A stretch of 6,905 bases of DNA from an uncultured Erysipelotrichaceae bacterium (GTDB taxonomy: Bacteria > Bacillota_I > Bacilli_A > Erysipelotrichales > Coprobacillaceae). The stretch covers positions 1 to 6,905 of the forward strand of contig CAMFRJ010000059.1 in NCBI GenBank assembly GCA_945981915.1, written 5' to 3'. The position numbers and the translations under genes were made by a program. The notes beneath the pieces are model-generated. The model ran no database searches, was not told where the DNA came from, and saw only the letters and a list, made by a program, of their open reading frames with translations. This document shows positions 1 to 5,339 of the stretch, piece by piece. Within the stretch, counting starts at the first letter, position 1, and every line of letters starts with the position of its first letter.

Positions 1-32
1 GTAGAAAATGATGGAATTACATCATTTTCTAC
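1..32. repeat. Perfect 13-bp inverted repeat with 6-nt loop
   Basis: Arms GTAGAAAATGATG (1-13) and CATCATTTTCTAC (20-32) are perfect reverse complements around the loop GAATTA (14-19). It lies inside the 3' part of the HAD gene and encodes residues of its C-terminal tail. It has no U-run and sits in coding sequence, so it does not look like a terminator. Confidence 0.85.
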
Positions 33-773
33 TGAATCACATATTTCATCTGCTGCTTCTAAAGCTTCTTCCATCGCATTTTTCATAGCGACACCTGTCC
101 CCACAGTTTCTAACATCTCAACATCATTTCTACCATCACCAAAAGCAATTGTATCTTTCATATCTTTATTAAGAGCTTCAACAAGCTTTTGTATCCCTAT
201 TGCTTTTGAAACACCTTTTAATGTAAGATCAAAAGAAATCTCACTTTGATGTCTTTGAATATCAAAATATGGGGATAATCTTTCTTTCATAAGAGGAATA
301 TCTTGTGTATCATTGACAACAATCATACCTATGTAGGTTTCAATTTCATCAGGATCAAAATCATCAATAACAGTTTCTTCTTTCATTCCCCAGCGAGAGG
401 CAAAAGCAATATGTTTAGGGTTCTTTTTATTACGAATATAGATATAATCATTCGCTTCAAAATAATAATCTAAATCTAATTCTTCTGCGAGTCTCATGGT
501 CTCTTTTATGGCTATAGAAGGTACAATAGCCTTGAAAATAGGCTGTTTTTTATATTCTACATAGCCACCATTACAAGTCACATAGCCACTAAAAGGATAG
601 CTGTATACACCTTCTGTAATAAAGCATTGACAGCGTCCTGTCGCTAAAAAAACATCATGACCATTTTCTTTAAGTGTATCTAGTGATTTTTGATTAACAG
701 ATGATATTTCATAGATTCCTTTATTACAATCTATTAATGTTCCATCAATATCAAAAAATAATAATTTGCTCAT
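1..773 (-). CDS. Cof-type HAD-superfamily phosphatase, 3' end cut by window edge
   Basis: Cytosolic HAD hydrolase of the Cof/YbiV-like class, which dephosphorylates small phosphorylated metabolites such as sugar phosphates; the substrate cannot be told from sequence. I translated it from the ATG at 773, and 257 codons are visible before the edge. Motif I is FFDIDGT (nucleophile D8, acid D10). Motif II is FLATGR (T45). The large C2-type cap lies between NGG (68-70) and about residue 180. Motif III is GVSKAIGI (K190). Motif IV is GDGRND (D213, D217). GGAGGG at 778-783 is its ribosome binding site, 4 nt from the ATG. Family members are about 265-270 aa, so only some 10 residues are missing. Residue 252 is Val where the family usually has Gly (DGI/DGV), inside a perfect inverted repeat at the very edge. 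It lies 43 bp downstream of nusG with no visible promoter of its own. The family is certain; the substrate is unknown. Confidence 0.93.
   Translation of the reverse strand, partial: MSKLLFFDIDGTLIDCNKGIYEISSVNQKSLDTLKENGHDVFLATGRCQCFITEGVYSYPFSGYVTCNGGYVEYKKQPIFKAIVPSIAIKETMRLAEELDLDYYFEANDYIYIRNKKNPKHIAFASRWGMKEETVIDDFDPDEIETYIGMIVVNDTQDIPLMKERLSPYFDIQRHQSEISFDLTLKGVSKAIGIQKLVEALNKDMKDTIAFGDGRNDVEMLETVGTGVAMKNAMEEALEAADEICDSVENDVIPSFS
732..760. repeat. 29-bp exact direct repeat, copy 1 (HAD motif I)
   Basis: The 29 bases here are identical to 6822-6850, in the same orientation. Both copies encode the nucleophile motif FFDIDGTLI of the two Cof-type HAD genes. Identity at third codon positions over this length is more than protein conservation requires, so chance, biased codon choice or gene conversion could be involved. 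Confidence 0.8.
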
Positions 774-792
774 TTTACCCTCCATATGATAA

Positions 793-818
793 AAGACAAA
801 TGATTGATCATTTGTCTT
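793..818 (-). terminator. AT-rich hairpin at the nusG stop codon, possible weak terminator
   Basis: On the minus strand AAGACAAATGA and TCATTTGTCTT form an 11-bp perfect stem with a TCAA loop, ending in TTTTA. It overlaps the nusG stop codon (817-819). The stem has only three G-C pairs and the U-run is short, so termination is probably partial. Only about 20 nt separate it from the next gene's start, so that HAD gene probably relies on read-through. It could also simply stabilise the 3' end of the nusG mRNA. Confidence 0.5.
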
Positions 819-1371
819 AATGTGCTTTTTCTAATAATACCAATTCAATTTCCATTGGTGTTAAATTTCCTAAGAAATCAATGAGTACTTTTGCTGTTTC
901 TTTTTCATAGTCAATTGAATCAACAGTACCGCTCTTTCCTGCAAATGGTCCTGAAATAACATGAACCTCATCACCAACTGCATAATCAACTTCAACTGTA
1001 GAAGTACTTATACCCATTTTCTTTAAAATAGGATCTAGCTCATGTTTTTGTAATGGGAAAGGTTTAGCGCCTCCACCTGATGAACCAATAAACCCTGTAA
1101 CACCAGATGTATTACGAACAACATACCATGCTTCATCTGTCATGATCATTTCAACAAGAACATAACCAGGGAACATATTTGTCACTTTATTGACTTTTTT
1201 ACCATCTTTAATAACAGTTTCAACATGTTCAGGAATCACAATATTAAATAAACAATCTTGTAATCCCATTGATTCAACACGTTTTTCTAAGTTTTCTTTT
1301 ACTTTATTTTCATGACCAGAGTATGTATTCACAACATACCATTGTCTTCCTTCATCGTTCATTCCTGCCAT
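817..1371 (-). CDS. nusG: Transcription termination/antitermination factor NusG
   Basis: NusG binds the clamp helices of RNA polymerase and controls pausing, Rho-linked termination and transcription-translation coupling. The 184 residues are normal length. The NGN domain spans about 10-117, starting WYVVNTYSGHENKVKENL, with FPGYVLVEM (67-75) and VVRNTSGVTGFIG (84-96). The C-terminal KOW domain begins at VGDEVHVISGPFAGKSGTV (132-150). The start at 1371 lies one base after the secE stop (TAATATG), so translation is probably coupled; GGGGAT about 10 nt upstream is a weak ribosome binding site. A second in-frame ATG at 1362 (MNDEGRQWYVV) resembles the usual family start and cannot be excluded. 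In most Bacillota rplK-rplA follows; here a HAD gene does. Confidence 0.97.
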   Translation of the reverse strand: MAGMNDEGRQWYVVNTYSGHENKVKENLEKRVESMGLQDCLFNIVIPEHVETVIKDGKKVNKVTNMFPGYVLVEMIMTDEAWYVVRNTSGVTGFIGSSGGGAKPFPLQKHELDPILKKMGISTSTVEVDYAVGDEVHVISGPFAGKSGTVDSIDYEKETAKVLIDFLGNLTPMEIELVLLEKAH

Positions 1372-1372
1372 A

Positions 1373-1618
1373 TTAATTCATCCCCAATGCTTTTAATATA
1401 AATGCAATGACAGCATCTCCTCCAAAGAAGAATAAGCCCATCACAAATGTAAATAATATTACGATAGCTGAATTTTGAAATAATTCTTTTTTTGTAAGCC
1501 AATGAATATTTTTGACTTCTTCTCTAATCCCTTTTAAATTGAACCATTCTCTAAATTTTAATTCTTGTACTTCACTGTTCAGTTCAATATTTTCTTCTGT
1601 AACCTTCTTTTTAAACAT
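1373..1618 (-). CDS. secE: Preprotein translocase subunit SecE
   Basis: SecE is the small essential membrane subunit that clamps SecY in the SecYEG protein-export channel. Visible are an N-terminal charged tail, the conserved amphipathic helix EEVKNIHWLTKKEL (about 34-47 counting from the upstream ATG) and a single transmembrane segment, SAIVILFTFVMGLFFFGGDA (51-70), running on to about residue 75. This is the one-helix short form typical of Gram-positives. Two ATGs are adjacent, at 1621 and 1618. The strong AGGAGG at 1625-1630 is 3 nt from the first and 6 nt from the second, so I chose the second (81 aa). The AGGAGG starts on the last base of the rpmG stop codon, which packs the two genes together. 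It belongs to the rpmG-secE-nusG transcript. Confidence 0.95.
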   Translation of the reverse strand: MFKKKVTEENIELNSEVQELKFREWFNLKGIREEVKNIHWLTKKELFQNSAIVILFTFVMGLFFFGGDAVIAFILKALGMN

Positions 1619-1624
1619 CATAAG

Positions 1625-1630
1625 CCTCCT
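1625..1630 (-). promoter_or_regulatory. secE ribosome binding site fused to rpmG stop
   Basis: The minus strand reads TAAGGAGGCTTATGATG: the rpmG stop TAA donates its last A to a consensus AGGAGG. The spacing favours the second of the two tandem ATG codons as the secE start. Confidence 0.8.
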
Positions 1631-1779
1631 TATTTTGTTTCCTTATGTAAAGTATGTTTTCCACAACGTTTACAATATTTATTTAATTCTAATCTTTCTA
1701 CATTGACTCTTTTATTTTTGGTTATTGTATAATTTCTAGATAGACATTCGCTACAAACCAAAATTACTTTTTGCTTCAT
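1630..1779 (-). CDS. rpmG: 50S ribosomal protein L33 (zinc-binding form)
   Basis: L33 is a small basic protein of the large ribosomal subunit, near the E site. From the ATG at 1779 it is 49 aa, the usual length, starting [12 protein letters not shown]. Two CxxC pairs (C9/C12 and C36/C39) make a complete zinc ribbon, so this is the zinc-requiring C+ type. The open frame extends back to an ATG at 1815, but that codon lies between the -35 and -10 elements of the promoter at 1801-1834 and cannot be on the transcript. An ATG at 1791 would leave almost no leader and has no ribosome binding site, whereas GAGTGA sits 5-7 nt before 1779. First gene of the rpmG-secE-nusG unit, as in Bacillus. Confidence 0.95.
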   Translation of the reverse strand: MKQKVILVCSECLSRNYTITKNKRVNVERLELNKYCKRCGKHTLHKETK

Positions 1780-1800
1780 ATAATCACTCATTTCTATGCC

Positions 1801-1834
1801 ATTATAATTTAGCATAAAAGAAAGCTATAGTCAA
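1801..1834 (-). promoter_or_regulatory. Sigma-A-type promoter for rpmG-secE-nusG
   Basis: Minus strand: -35 TTGACT (1829-1834), a 17-nt spacer, then -10 TAAATT (1806-1811) preceded by TGC, an extended -10. A perfect TATAAT overlaps at 1801-1806 but would give a 22-nt spacer, so the TAAATT register is preferred. Transcription would begin near 1799, about 20 nt before the L33 start at 1779. The promoter starts immediately after the sigma-factor stop codon and separates rpmG-secE-nusG from the cysS operon. Confidence 0.75.
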
Positions 1835-1836
1835 TG

Positions 1837-2424
1837 TTATTTCAATTTTGCCATCTTTTTTTGAATACGATAATTGGCATTATAAACAGTCTTAATATCA
1901 ATATTTAAAAGAGCTGCAATCTCAGATGCTTTATAACCTTTGTTATAATAATCAAAGATTATTCTTTCTAGCTTAGATGTTTTATTTAATAAAGCATATT
2001 GATAATCTTTGATTTCTTCTTTTAAAGAATATTGTATATCAGGTTGATTCGCCGTTATCATTGATGATGGTAAACTTTGACAGATCATTTTTTCACTATG
2101 ATTATCATAAATAGACATTAATTTATCATGAGGTATATGTTTTTTTCTGTGCAAAGATCTTGTTGTGGCCCTCAAGGACATTGCTAATACATGCATAAAA
2201 TACGTTTGCACTTGTGTATTCATATCAAACCGATAGCTATCAAGAGACTTATAAAATGCAATCATCGCAATTTGTACATAATCTTCTGTTGTCATTTCAG
2301 AAGTATCTAAATAATATTTTTGACAATAATTTCTATATTTTTGCTTATAGATCTGCAATAATAATTCAAAAGCGATTTGAGAACCTAAATGATAAAGATA
2401 AATTAACTCTTGTTCATGATACAT
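1837..2424 (-). CDS. sigH: Divergent SigH (Spo0H)-like RNA polymerase sigma factor
   Basis: Sigma-70-family protein, 195 aa, at the exact position of sigH between rlmB and rpmG. Region 2 spans about 15-100: TTEDYVQIAMIAFYKSLDSY (45-64) matches the SigH core-binding and -10 helices (DLIQEGMIGLYKAI in Bacillus). RKKHIPHDKLMSI (93-105) matches the SigH signature RQKHIPLNSYVSL. Region 4 carries a helix-turn-helix, GYKASEIAALLNIDIKTVYN (163-182), followed by YRIQKKMAKL. It is much more diverged than SigH of spore-formers; the acidic QEG of region 2.1 is replaced by QIA. A strong AAGGAGG (2430-2436) lies 5 nt before the ATG, directly behind the rlmB stop, so it is probably transcribed with rlmB. 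SigH controls early sporulation and competence in Bacillus; the regulon here is unknown. Sigma factor is certain, SigH orthology likely. Confidence 0.85.
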   Translation of the reverse strand: MYHEQELIYLYHLGSQIAFELLLQIYKQKYRNYCQKYYLDTSEMTTEDYVQIAMIAFYKSLDSYRFDMNTQVQTYFMHVLAMSLRATTRSLHRKKHIPHDKLMSIYDNHSEKMICQSLPSSMITANQPDIQYSLKEEIKDYQYALLNKTSKLERIIFDYYNKGYKASEIAALLNIDIKTVYNANYRIQKKMAKLK

Positions 2425-2439
2425 ATGTTCCTCCTTGGT

Positions 2440-3162
2440 TTATAAAGGGTGTCGAGAATTATAAACCTGATACAAAAGAACAGCAGTGGCTACCGAAGCA
2501 TTCAATGAATTCACGTGTCCAACCATTGGTAAAACAACATGAATATCACAACTTTTTTTCACTAACCTTGATATTCCAAATCCTTCAGAACCAATAACAA
2601 GTACAGTTGGCATATTATAATCAACCGCTCGATAATCCTGACTATTTTCGAGTTCACAACCAACAACCCAAAAAGATTTTTTCTTTAATTCTTCTAATGT
2701 TCTTGTTAGATTTGTCACTTGCGCTACCTTCACGTGATGTATAGCCCCCGTAGAGACCTTGGCAACAGTCGCATTTAAACTTACACTACGATTTTTTCCA
2801 ATGATCACACCATCAACACCAACTGCATCACATGTTCTTAAAATTGCTCCTAAATTATGAGGATCTTCTAAACCGTCTAACATCAATAACAACGGTTGCT
2901 TATCTTGAGGTATGGCAGATAATATTTCATCAATAGTATAATAACGATATGTTTCAATACTTGCCATGACCCCTTGATGGGAAACTTTTCCCACTTTTTT
3001 ATCGAATTCTTTCTTCTCAACAAAAGTCAGTGGAATCTGATTTTTTTTACAAAGATCAAATATCTTTTGATCTTTGTTTCCATTTAACATATAAACTTGA
3101 TAAACACTCGCACCCTTTATAGCTTCTACTATCGGATTTTTTCCATATATATATTGTTTCAT
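2440..3162 (-). CDS. rlmB: 23S rRNA (guanosine-2'-O-)-methyltransferase, TrmH/SpoU family (RlmB)
   Basis: SPOUT-class enzyme that transfers a methyl group from S-adenosylmethionine to a ribose 2'-OH; RlmB methylates G2251 (E. coli numbering) of 23S rRNA. Counted from an upstream TTG at 3186, the N-terminal substrate-binding domain begins YIYGKNPIVEAI and runs to about residue 80. The knotted catalytic domain follows with motif 1 DPHNLGAILRT (N111, R117), motif 2 VLVIGSEGFGI (195-205) and motif 3 LPMVGHVNSLNASVA (219-233). I chose the ATG at 3162 (240 aa) because GGTGA lies 5 nt before it and the product then starts MKQYIYGKNP as in relatives. The ATG at 3174 and the TTG at 3186, which overlaps the mrnC stop, are alternatives. 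Next to mrnC, it fits a role in 50S maturation. The yacP/rae1 gene that normally follows is absent. Confidence 0.93.
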   Translation of the reverse strand: MKQYIYGKNPIVEAIKGASVYQVYMLNGNKDQKIFDLCKKNQIPLTFVEKKEFDKKVGKVSHQGVMASIETYRYYTIDEILSAIPQDKQPLLLMLDGLEDPHNLGAILRTCDAVGVDGVIIGKNRSVSLNATVAKVSTGAIHHVKVAQVTNLTRTLEELKKKSFWVVGCELENSQDYRAVDYNMPTVLVIGSEGFGISRLVKKSCDIHVVLPMVGHVNSLNASVATAVLLYQVYNSRHPL

Positions 3163-3182
3163 ATTTTTCACCATTTTTCGTC

Positions 3183-3203
3183 TCAAATTTGTTTCAAATT
3201 TGT
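3183..3203. repeat. Two 10-bp direct repeats with 11-bp period at the mrnC stop
   Basis: TCAAATTTGT occurs at 3183-3192 and again at 3194-3203, separated by one base. It covers the last codons and the TGA stop of mrnC and the possible TTG start of rlmB. Removing one 11-bp unit would join the two reading frames (see findings). Confidence 0.85.
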
Positions 3204-3575
3204 CCCATTGACATAATTGATCAACTCTTGAAAGATTTCCTTGATTCTTTCATGATCATCTTTTAAATATAAATAACCAATCAATGCTTCAAATCCTGTA
3301 GAACAACGATGTTCAGCAGTTTCATTTTTATTATTTTTTGTATTTCTACCTCTTTTATAGATACTCACTTCTTCTTCACTTAAAAATGAGTGATCCAAAC
3401 AATGATGGATAAAGTCAGTATGTGCTTTGGCACTGACAAAATGAGTTGCTCTTTGATACAATTCATTGACTTTCATCAAGCCACTTTCTTTGATTAAATA
3501 ATCTCTTGCCATCAATTCAATCACACTATCTCCTAAATAAGCAAGAATTTGTGAATTGATAAATTCAGGATTCAT
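3183..3575 (-). CDS. mrnC: Mini-ribonuclease III (MrnC)
   Basis: Homodimeric RNase III-fold enzyme without a double-stranded-RNA-binding domain; it trims the 5' and 3' ends of 23S rRNA in pre-50S particles. The 130 aa are normal length. LAYLGDSVIELMARDYL (11-27) carries the first metal ligand, D16. Helix residues 34-55 include the conserved HFVSAKAH. KRGRNTK (74-80) and STGFEALIGYLYL (92-104), with the second catalytic acid E96, complete the site. This copy therefore looks fully active. AAAGGGG (3584-3590) is its ribosome binding site, and the ATG overlaps the preceding stop as TAATG. The first 72 codons lie in the duplicated segment and are therefore identical to the start of the chimeric ORF upstream; codons 73-130 are unique. 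Its end carries an 11-bp-period repeat. Confidence 0.95.
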   Translation of the reverse strand: MNPEFINSQILAYLGDSVIELMARDYLIKESGLMKVNELYQRATHFVSAKAHTDFIHHCLDHSFLSEEEVSIYKRGRNTKNNKNETAEHRCSTGFEALIGYLYLKDDHERIKEIFQELINYVNGTNLKQI

Positions 3576-3710
3576 TAAATGATCCCCTTTTCAATAAGTT
3601 TTGCTCTATATTGATCAGCTTCTTCAAAATTCTTTTGTGCTTTTGCATCCATCCATTTTTTATAAAGTTCTAATTCTTCATCATCTAATTGTTTAGGTTC
3701 AAAAACAAAG
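3359..3710. repeat. 350-bp tandem duplication, unit 1
   Basis: Positions 3361-3710 are identical, base for base, to 3711-4060. The shared AG at 3359-3360 and 3709-3710 is a 2-bp microhomology at the junction. This unit holds the first part of mrnC, the TAATG overlap and the last part of the chimeric ORF. Confidence 0.98.
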
Positions 3711-3925
3711 ATACTCACTTCTTCTTCACTTAAAAATGAGTGATCCAAACAATGATGGATAAAGTCAGTATGTGCTTTGGCACTGACAAAATGAGTTGCT
3801 CTTTGATACAATTCATTGACTTTCATCAAGCCACTTTCTTTGATTAAATAATCTCTTGCCATCAATTCAATCACACTATCTCCTAAATAAGCAAGAATTT
3901 GTGAATTGATAAATTCAGGATTCAT
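3575..3925 (-). CDS. Chimeric ORF: MrnC N-terminus fused to CysS C-terminus
   Basis: A 116-aa frame created by the tandem duplication. Residues 1-72 equal MrnC 1-72 and residues 73-116 equal CysS 402-445; the join reads EEVSI|FVFEPK. It keeps the metal ligand D16 of MrnC but lacks KRGRN and the catalytic E96, so it cannot be an active nuclease. The CysS part is only the last helices of the anticodon-side domain, without the active site. It has the same AAAGGGG ribosome binding site (3934-3940) and TAATG start as mrnC, and its own stop forms TAATG with mrnC, so it is probably translated. Whether a stable protein forms is unknown. It could bind MrnC as an inactive partner, be degraded, or be an assembly artefact. 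No natural family is expected to match it over its full length. Confidence 0.8.
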   Translation of the reverse strand: MNPEFINSQILAYLGDSVIELMARDYLIKESGLMKVNELYQRATHFVSAKAHTDFIHHCLDHSFLSEEEVSIFVFEPKQLDDEELELYKKWMDAKAQKNFEEADQYRAKLIEKGII

Positions 3926-4060
3926 TAAATGATCCCCTTTTCAATAAGTTTTGCTCTATATTGATCAGCTTCTTCAAAATTCTTTTGTGCTTTTGCATCC
4001 ATCCATTTTTTATAAAGTTCTAATTCTTCATCATCTAATTGTTTAGGTTCAAAAACAAAG
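3709..4060. repeat. 350-bp tandem duplication, unit 2
   Basis: Second, identical unit (3711-4060, plus the shared AG at 3709-3710). It holds the first part of the chimeric ORF, the TAATG overlap and the last 44 codons of cysS. I compared the units line by line and saw no mismatch. Confidence 0.98.
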
Positions 4061-5262
4061 CCCATAACATCACACATTTTCAACAATGTTGCATAAGCCT
4101 GTGCAATTTCATCATTATTTTTCTCTTTGACCCTCATCAACTGATTTAAGACTTTTACTTGATTTAATATATCAGTTAATGCAAGTGATGTATTCAAATC
4201 ATCAGCTAAAGCATTGACCATATCATCAACCGCTACACGATCAAAATTTTTTATTTCAATACCATTCACTTGTAAATATAAAGATGCTTGTTTAATAACA
4301 TTATCTACTTTTGCGACTTCTTTTTTCACACTTTCAATGATCTTATCCGTCATATTTAATGGATTTCGATAATGACTAGATAACATAAACCATTTATAAA
4401 CATTGCATCCTAACTCTTTAATCAAATCTTTTGCCCAAATGACATTTCCTAATGATTTTGACATCTTTTCATTATTAATATTAATCATTTGATTATGCAT
4501 CCATGTATGGGCGATAGGATGACCATTTAATGCACGTGATTGAGCAATTTCATTTTCATGATGTGGGAATTTAAGATCTTGCCCCCCTCCATGAATATCA
4601 ATCTTTCCATCTTCAAAGATATCATTGATCATCACAACACATTCTGTATGCCATCCTGGTCTTCCTTGAGACCAAGGACTATTAAACTGAATACCCTCAT
4701 CTGTTTTTTTCCACAATGCAAAATCGGTAGATTCTTCTTTAACTCCTTTATCCTCTACACGTTCACTTGCCCCAGCAACCAGGTCTTCAATTTTGATACC
4801 TGATAGTTCTCCATACTCATCTATTTTAGACACTCTAAAATAGACATCTCCATCAACTTCGTAAGCATACCCTTTGTCAATTAATTGACCAATAAAATCA
4901 ATAATTTGATCCATTGTTTCTGTCACACGTGGCGCATATGTTGGGAATTCAAGATTTAAATCTCTTCTCACATCTTCATAAGCTTTAATATATTTATCTG
5001 TTAATTCTTTTTCAGTGATTCCTTCTTCTTTCGCTGCTTTGATGATCTTGTCATCTACGTCTGTGAAGTTAGAAACAAATGTCACTTGATTTCCTAAATA
5101 CTCAAAAGTTCTTCTTAAAACATCAAAGACGATCATTGGTCTTGTATTTCCTATGTGGACATAATTATAAACAGTTGGCCCACAAACATAAAGGCTCACT
5201 TCACCTTCTTTAATTGGCTTAAATTCTTCTTTTTTGTTTGTTAAAGTATTAAATAATTTCAT
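3925..5262 (-). CDS. cysS: Cysteinyl-tRNA synthetase
   Basis: Class I synthetase that charges tRNA-Cys with cysteine at the expense of ATP, in the cytosol. The 445 aa contain the HIGH-type motif HIGN (36-39), KMSKS (266-270) and the zinc site that selects cysteine: C28, C208, H234 and E238, the last two in FPHHENEIAQSRAL. WSQGRPGWHTEC (197-208) is also diagnostic. The C-terminal helical domain ends at KLIEKGII; the usual tail of about a dozen residues (LEDTPxGTxW-like) is absent. AGGAG (5270-5274) lies 7 nt before the ATG. A T-box leader and promoter precede it, so expression probably rises when tRNA-Cys is uncharged. The stop overlaps the ATG of the chimeric ORF (TAATG), and the last 44 codons are duplicated downstream. 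Confidence 0.98.
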   Translation of the reverse strand: MKLFNTLTNKKEEFKPIKEGEVSLYVCGPTVYNYVHIGNTRPMIVFDVLRRTFEYLGNQVTFVSNFTDVDDKIIKAAKEEGITEKELTDKYIKAYEDVRRDLNLEFPTYAPRVTETMDQIIDFIGQLIDKGYAYEVDGDVYFRVSKIDEYGELSGIKIEDLVAGASERVEDKGVKEESTDFALWKKTDEGIQFNSPWSQGRPGWHTECVVMINDIFEDGKIDIHGGGQDLKFPHHENEIAQSRALNGHPIAHTWMHNQMININNEKMSKSLGNVIWAKDLIKELGCNVYKWFMLSSHYRNPLNMTDKIIESVKKEVAKVDNVIKQASLYLQVNGIEIKNFDRVAVDDMVNALADDLNTSLALTDILNQVKVLNQLMRVKEKNNDEIAQAYATLLKMCDVMGFVFEPKQLDDEELELYKKWMDAKAQKNFEEADQYRAKLIEKGII

Positions 5263-5279
5263 ATCCTCTCTCCTCTTAT

Positions 5280-5339
5280 AAAAAAAAGCATTCTCTATCT
5301 AGACACATTCGTGTTCTTCCACCAGATAGATGATGCTTC
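5280..5339 (-). terminator. Intrinsic terminator in the cysS leader
   Basis: The hairpin pairs AGCAT with ATGCT (across a CA/GA mismatch), then UCUAUCUGG (5322-5330) with CUAGAUAGA (5294-5302). An upper ACAC/GUGU stem follows, and the hairpin ends in eight U (5280-5287). A 7-nt bulge, UGGAAGA (5315-5321), interrupts the 5' arm. It ends 18 nt before the cysS ATG, the expected place for a T-box attenuator. Confidence 0.75.

Noticed and set aside
1512..1706. Plus-strand ORF of 64 codons over secE and rpmG
   Set aside because: It is antisense to two conserved genes; the hydrophobic Phe/Leu/Ile-rich protein is what AT-rich antisense sequence gives.
1780..1815. N-terminal extension of L33 to the ATG at 1815
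   Set aside because: The extension overlaps the promoter's spacer and -10 and is foreign to the 49-aa L33 family.
2214..2597. Plus-strand ORF of 127 codons over rlmB and the sigma gene
   Set aside because: It lies antisense across two well-supported genes and their ribosome binding site, has no ribosome binding site of its own and matches no family.
3575..3925. Chimeric ORF as a genuine second mrnC paralogue
   Set aside because: The MrnC part is identical at DNA level to the downstream copy and ends exactly at the duplication junction, so it is not an independent paralogue.
3361..4060. Tandem repeat as CRISPR array or mobile element
   Set aside because: There are only two 350-bp coding units without spacers, terminal inverted repeats or transposase; it is a simple segmental duplication.
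4540..4803. Plus-strand ORF over cysS
   Set aside because: It is a shadow of the catalytic region of cysS, with no start signals.
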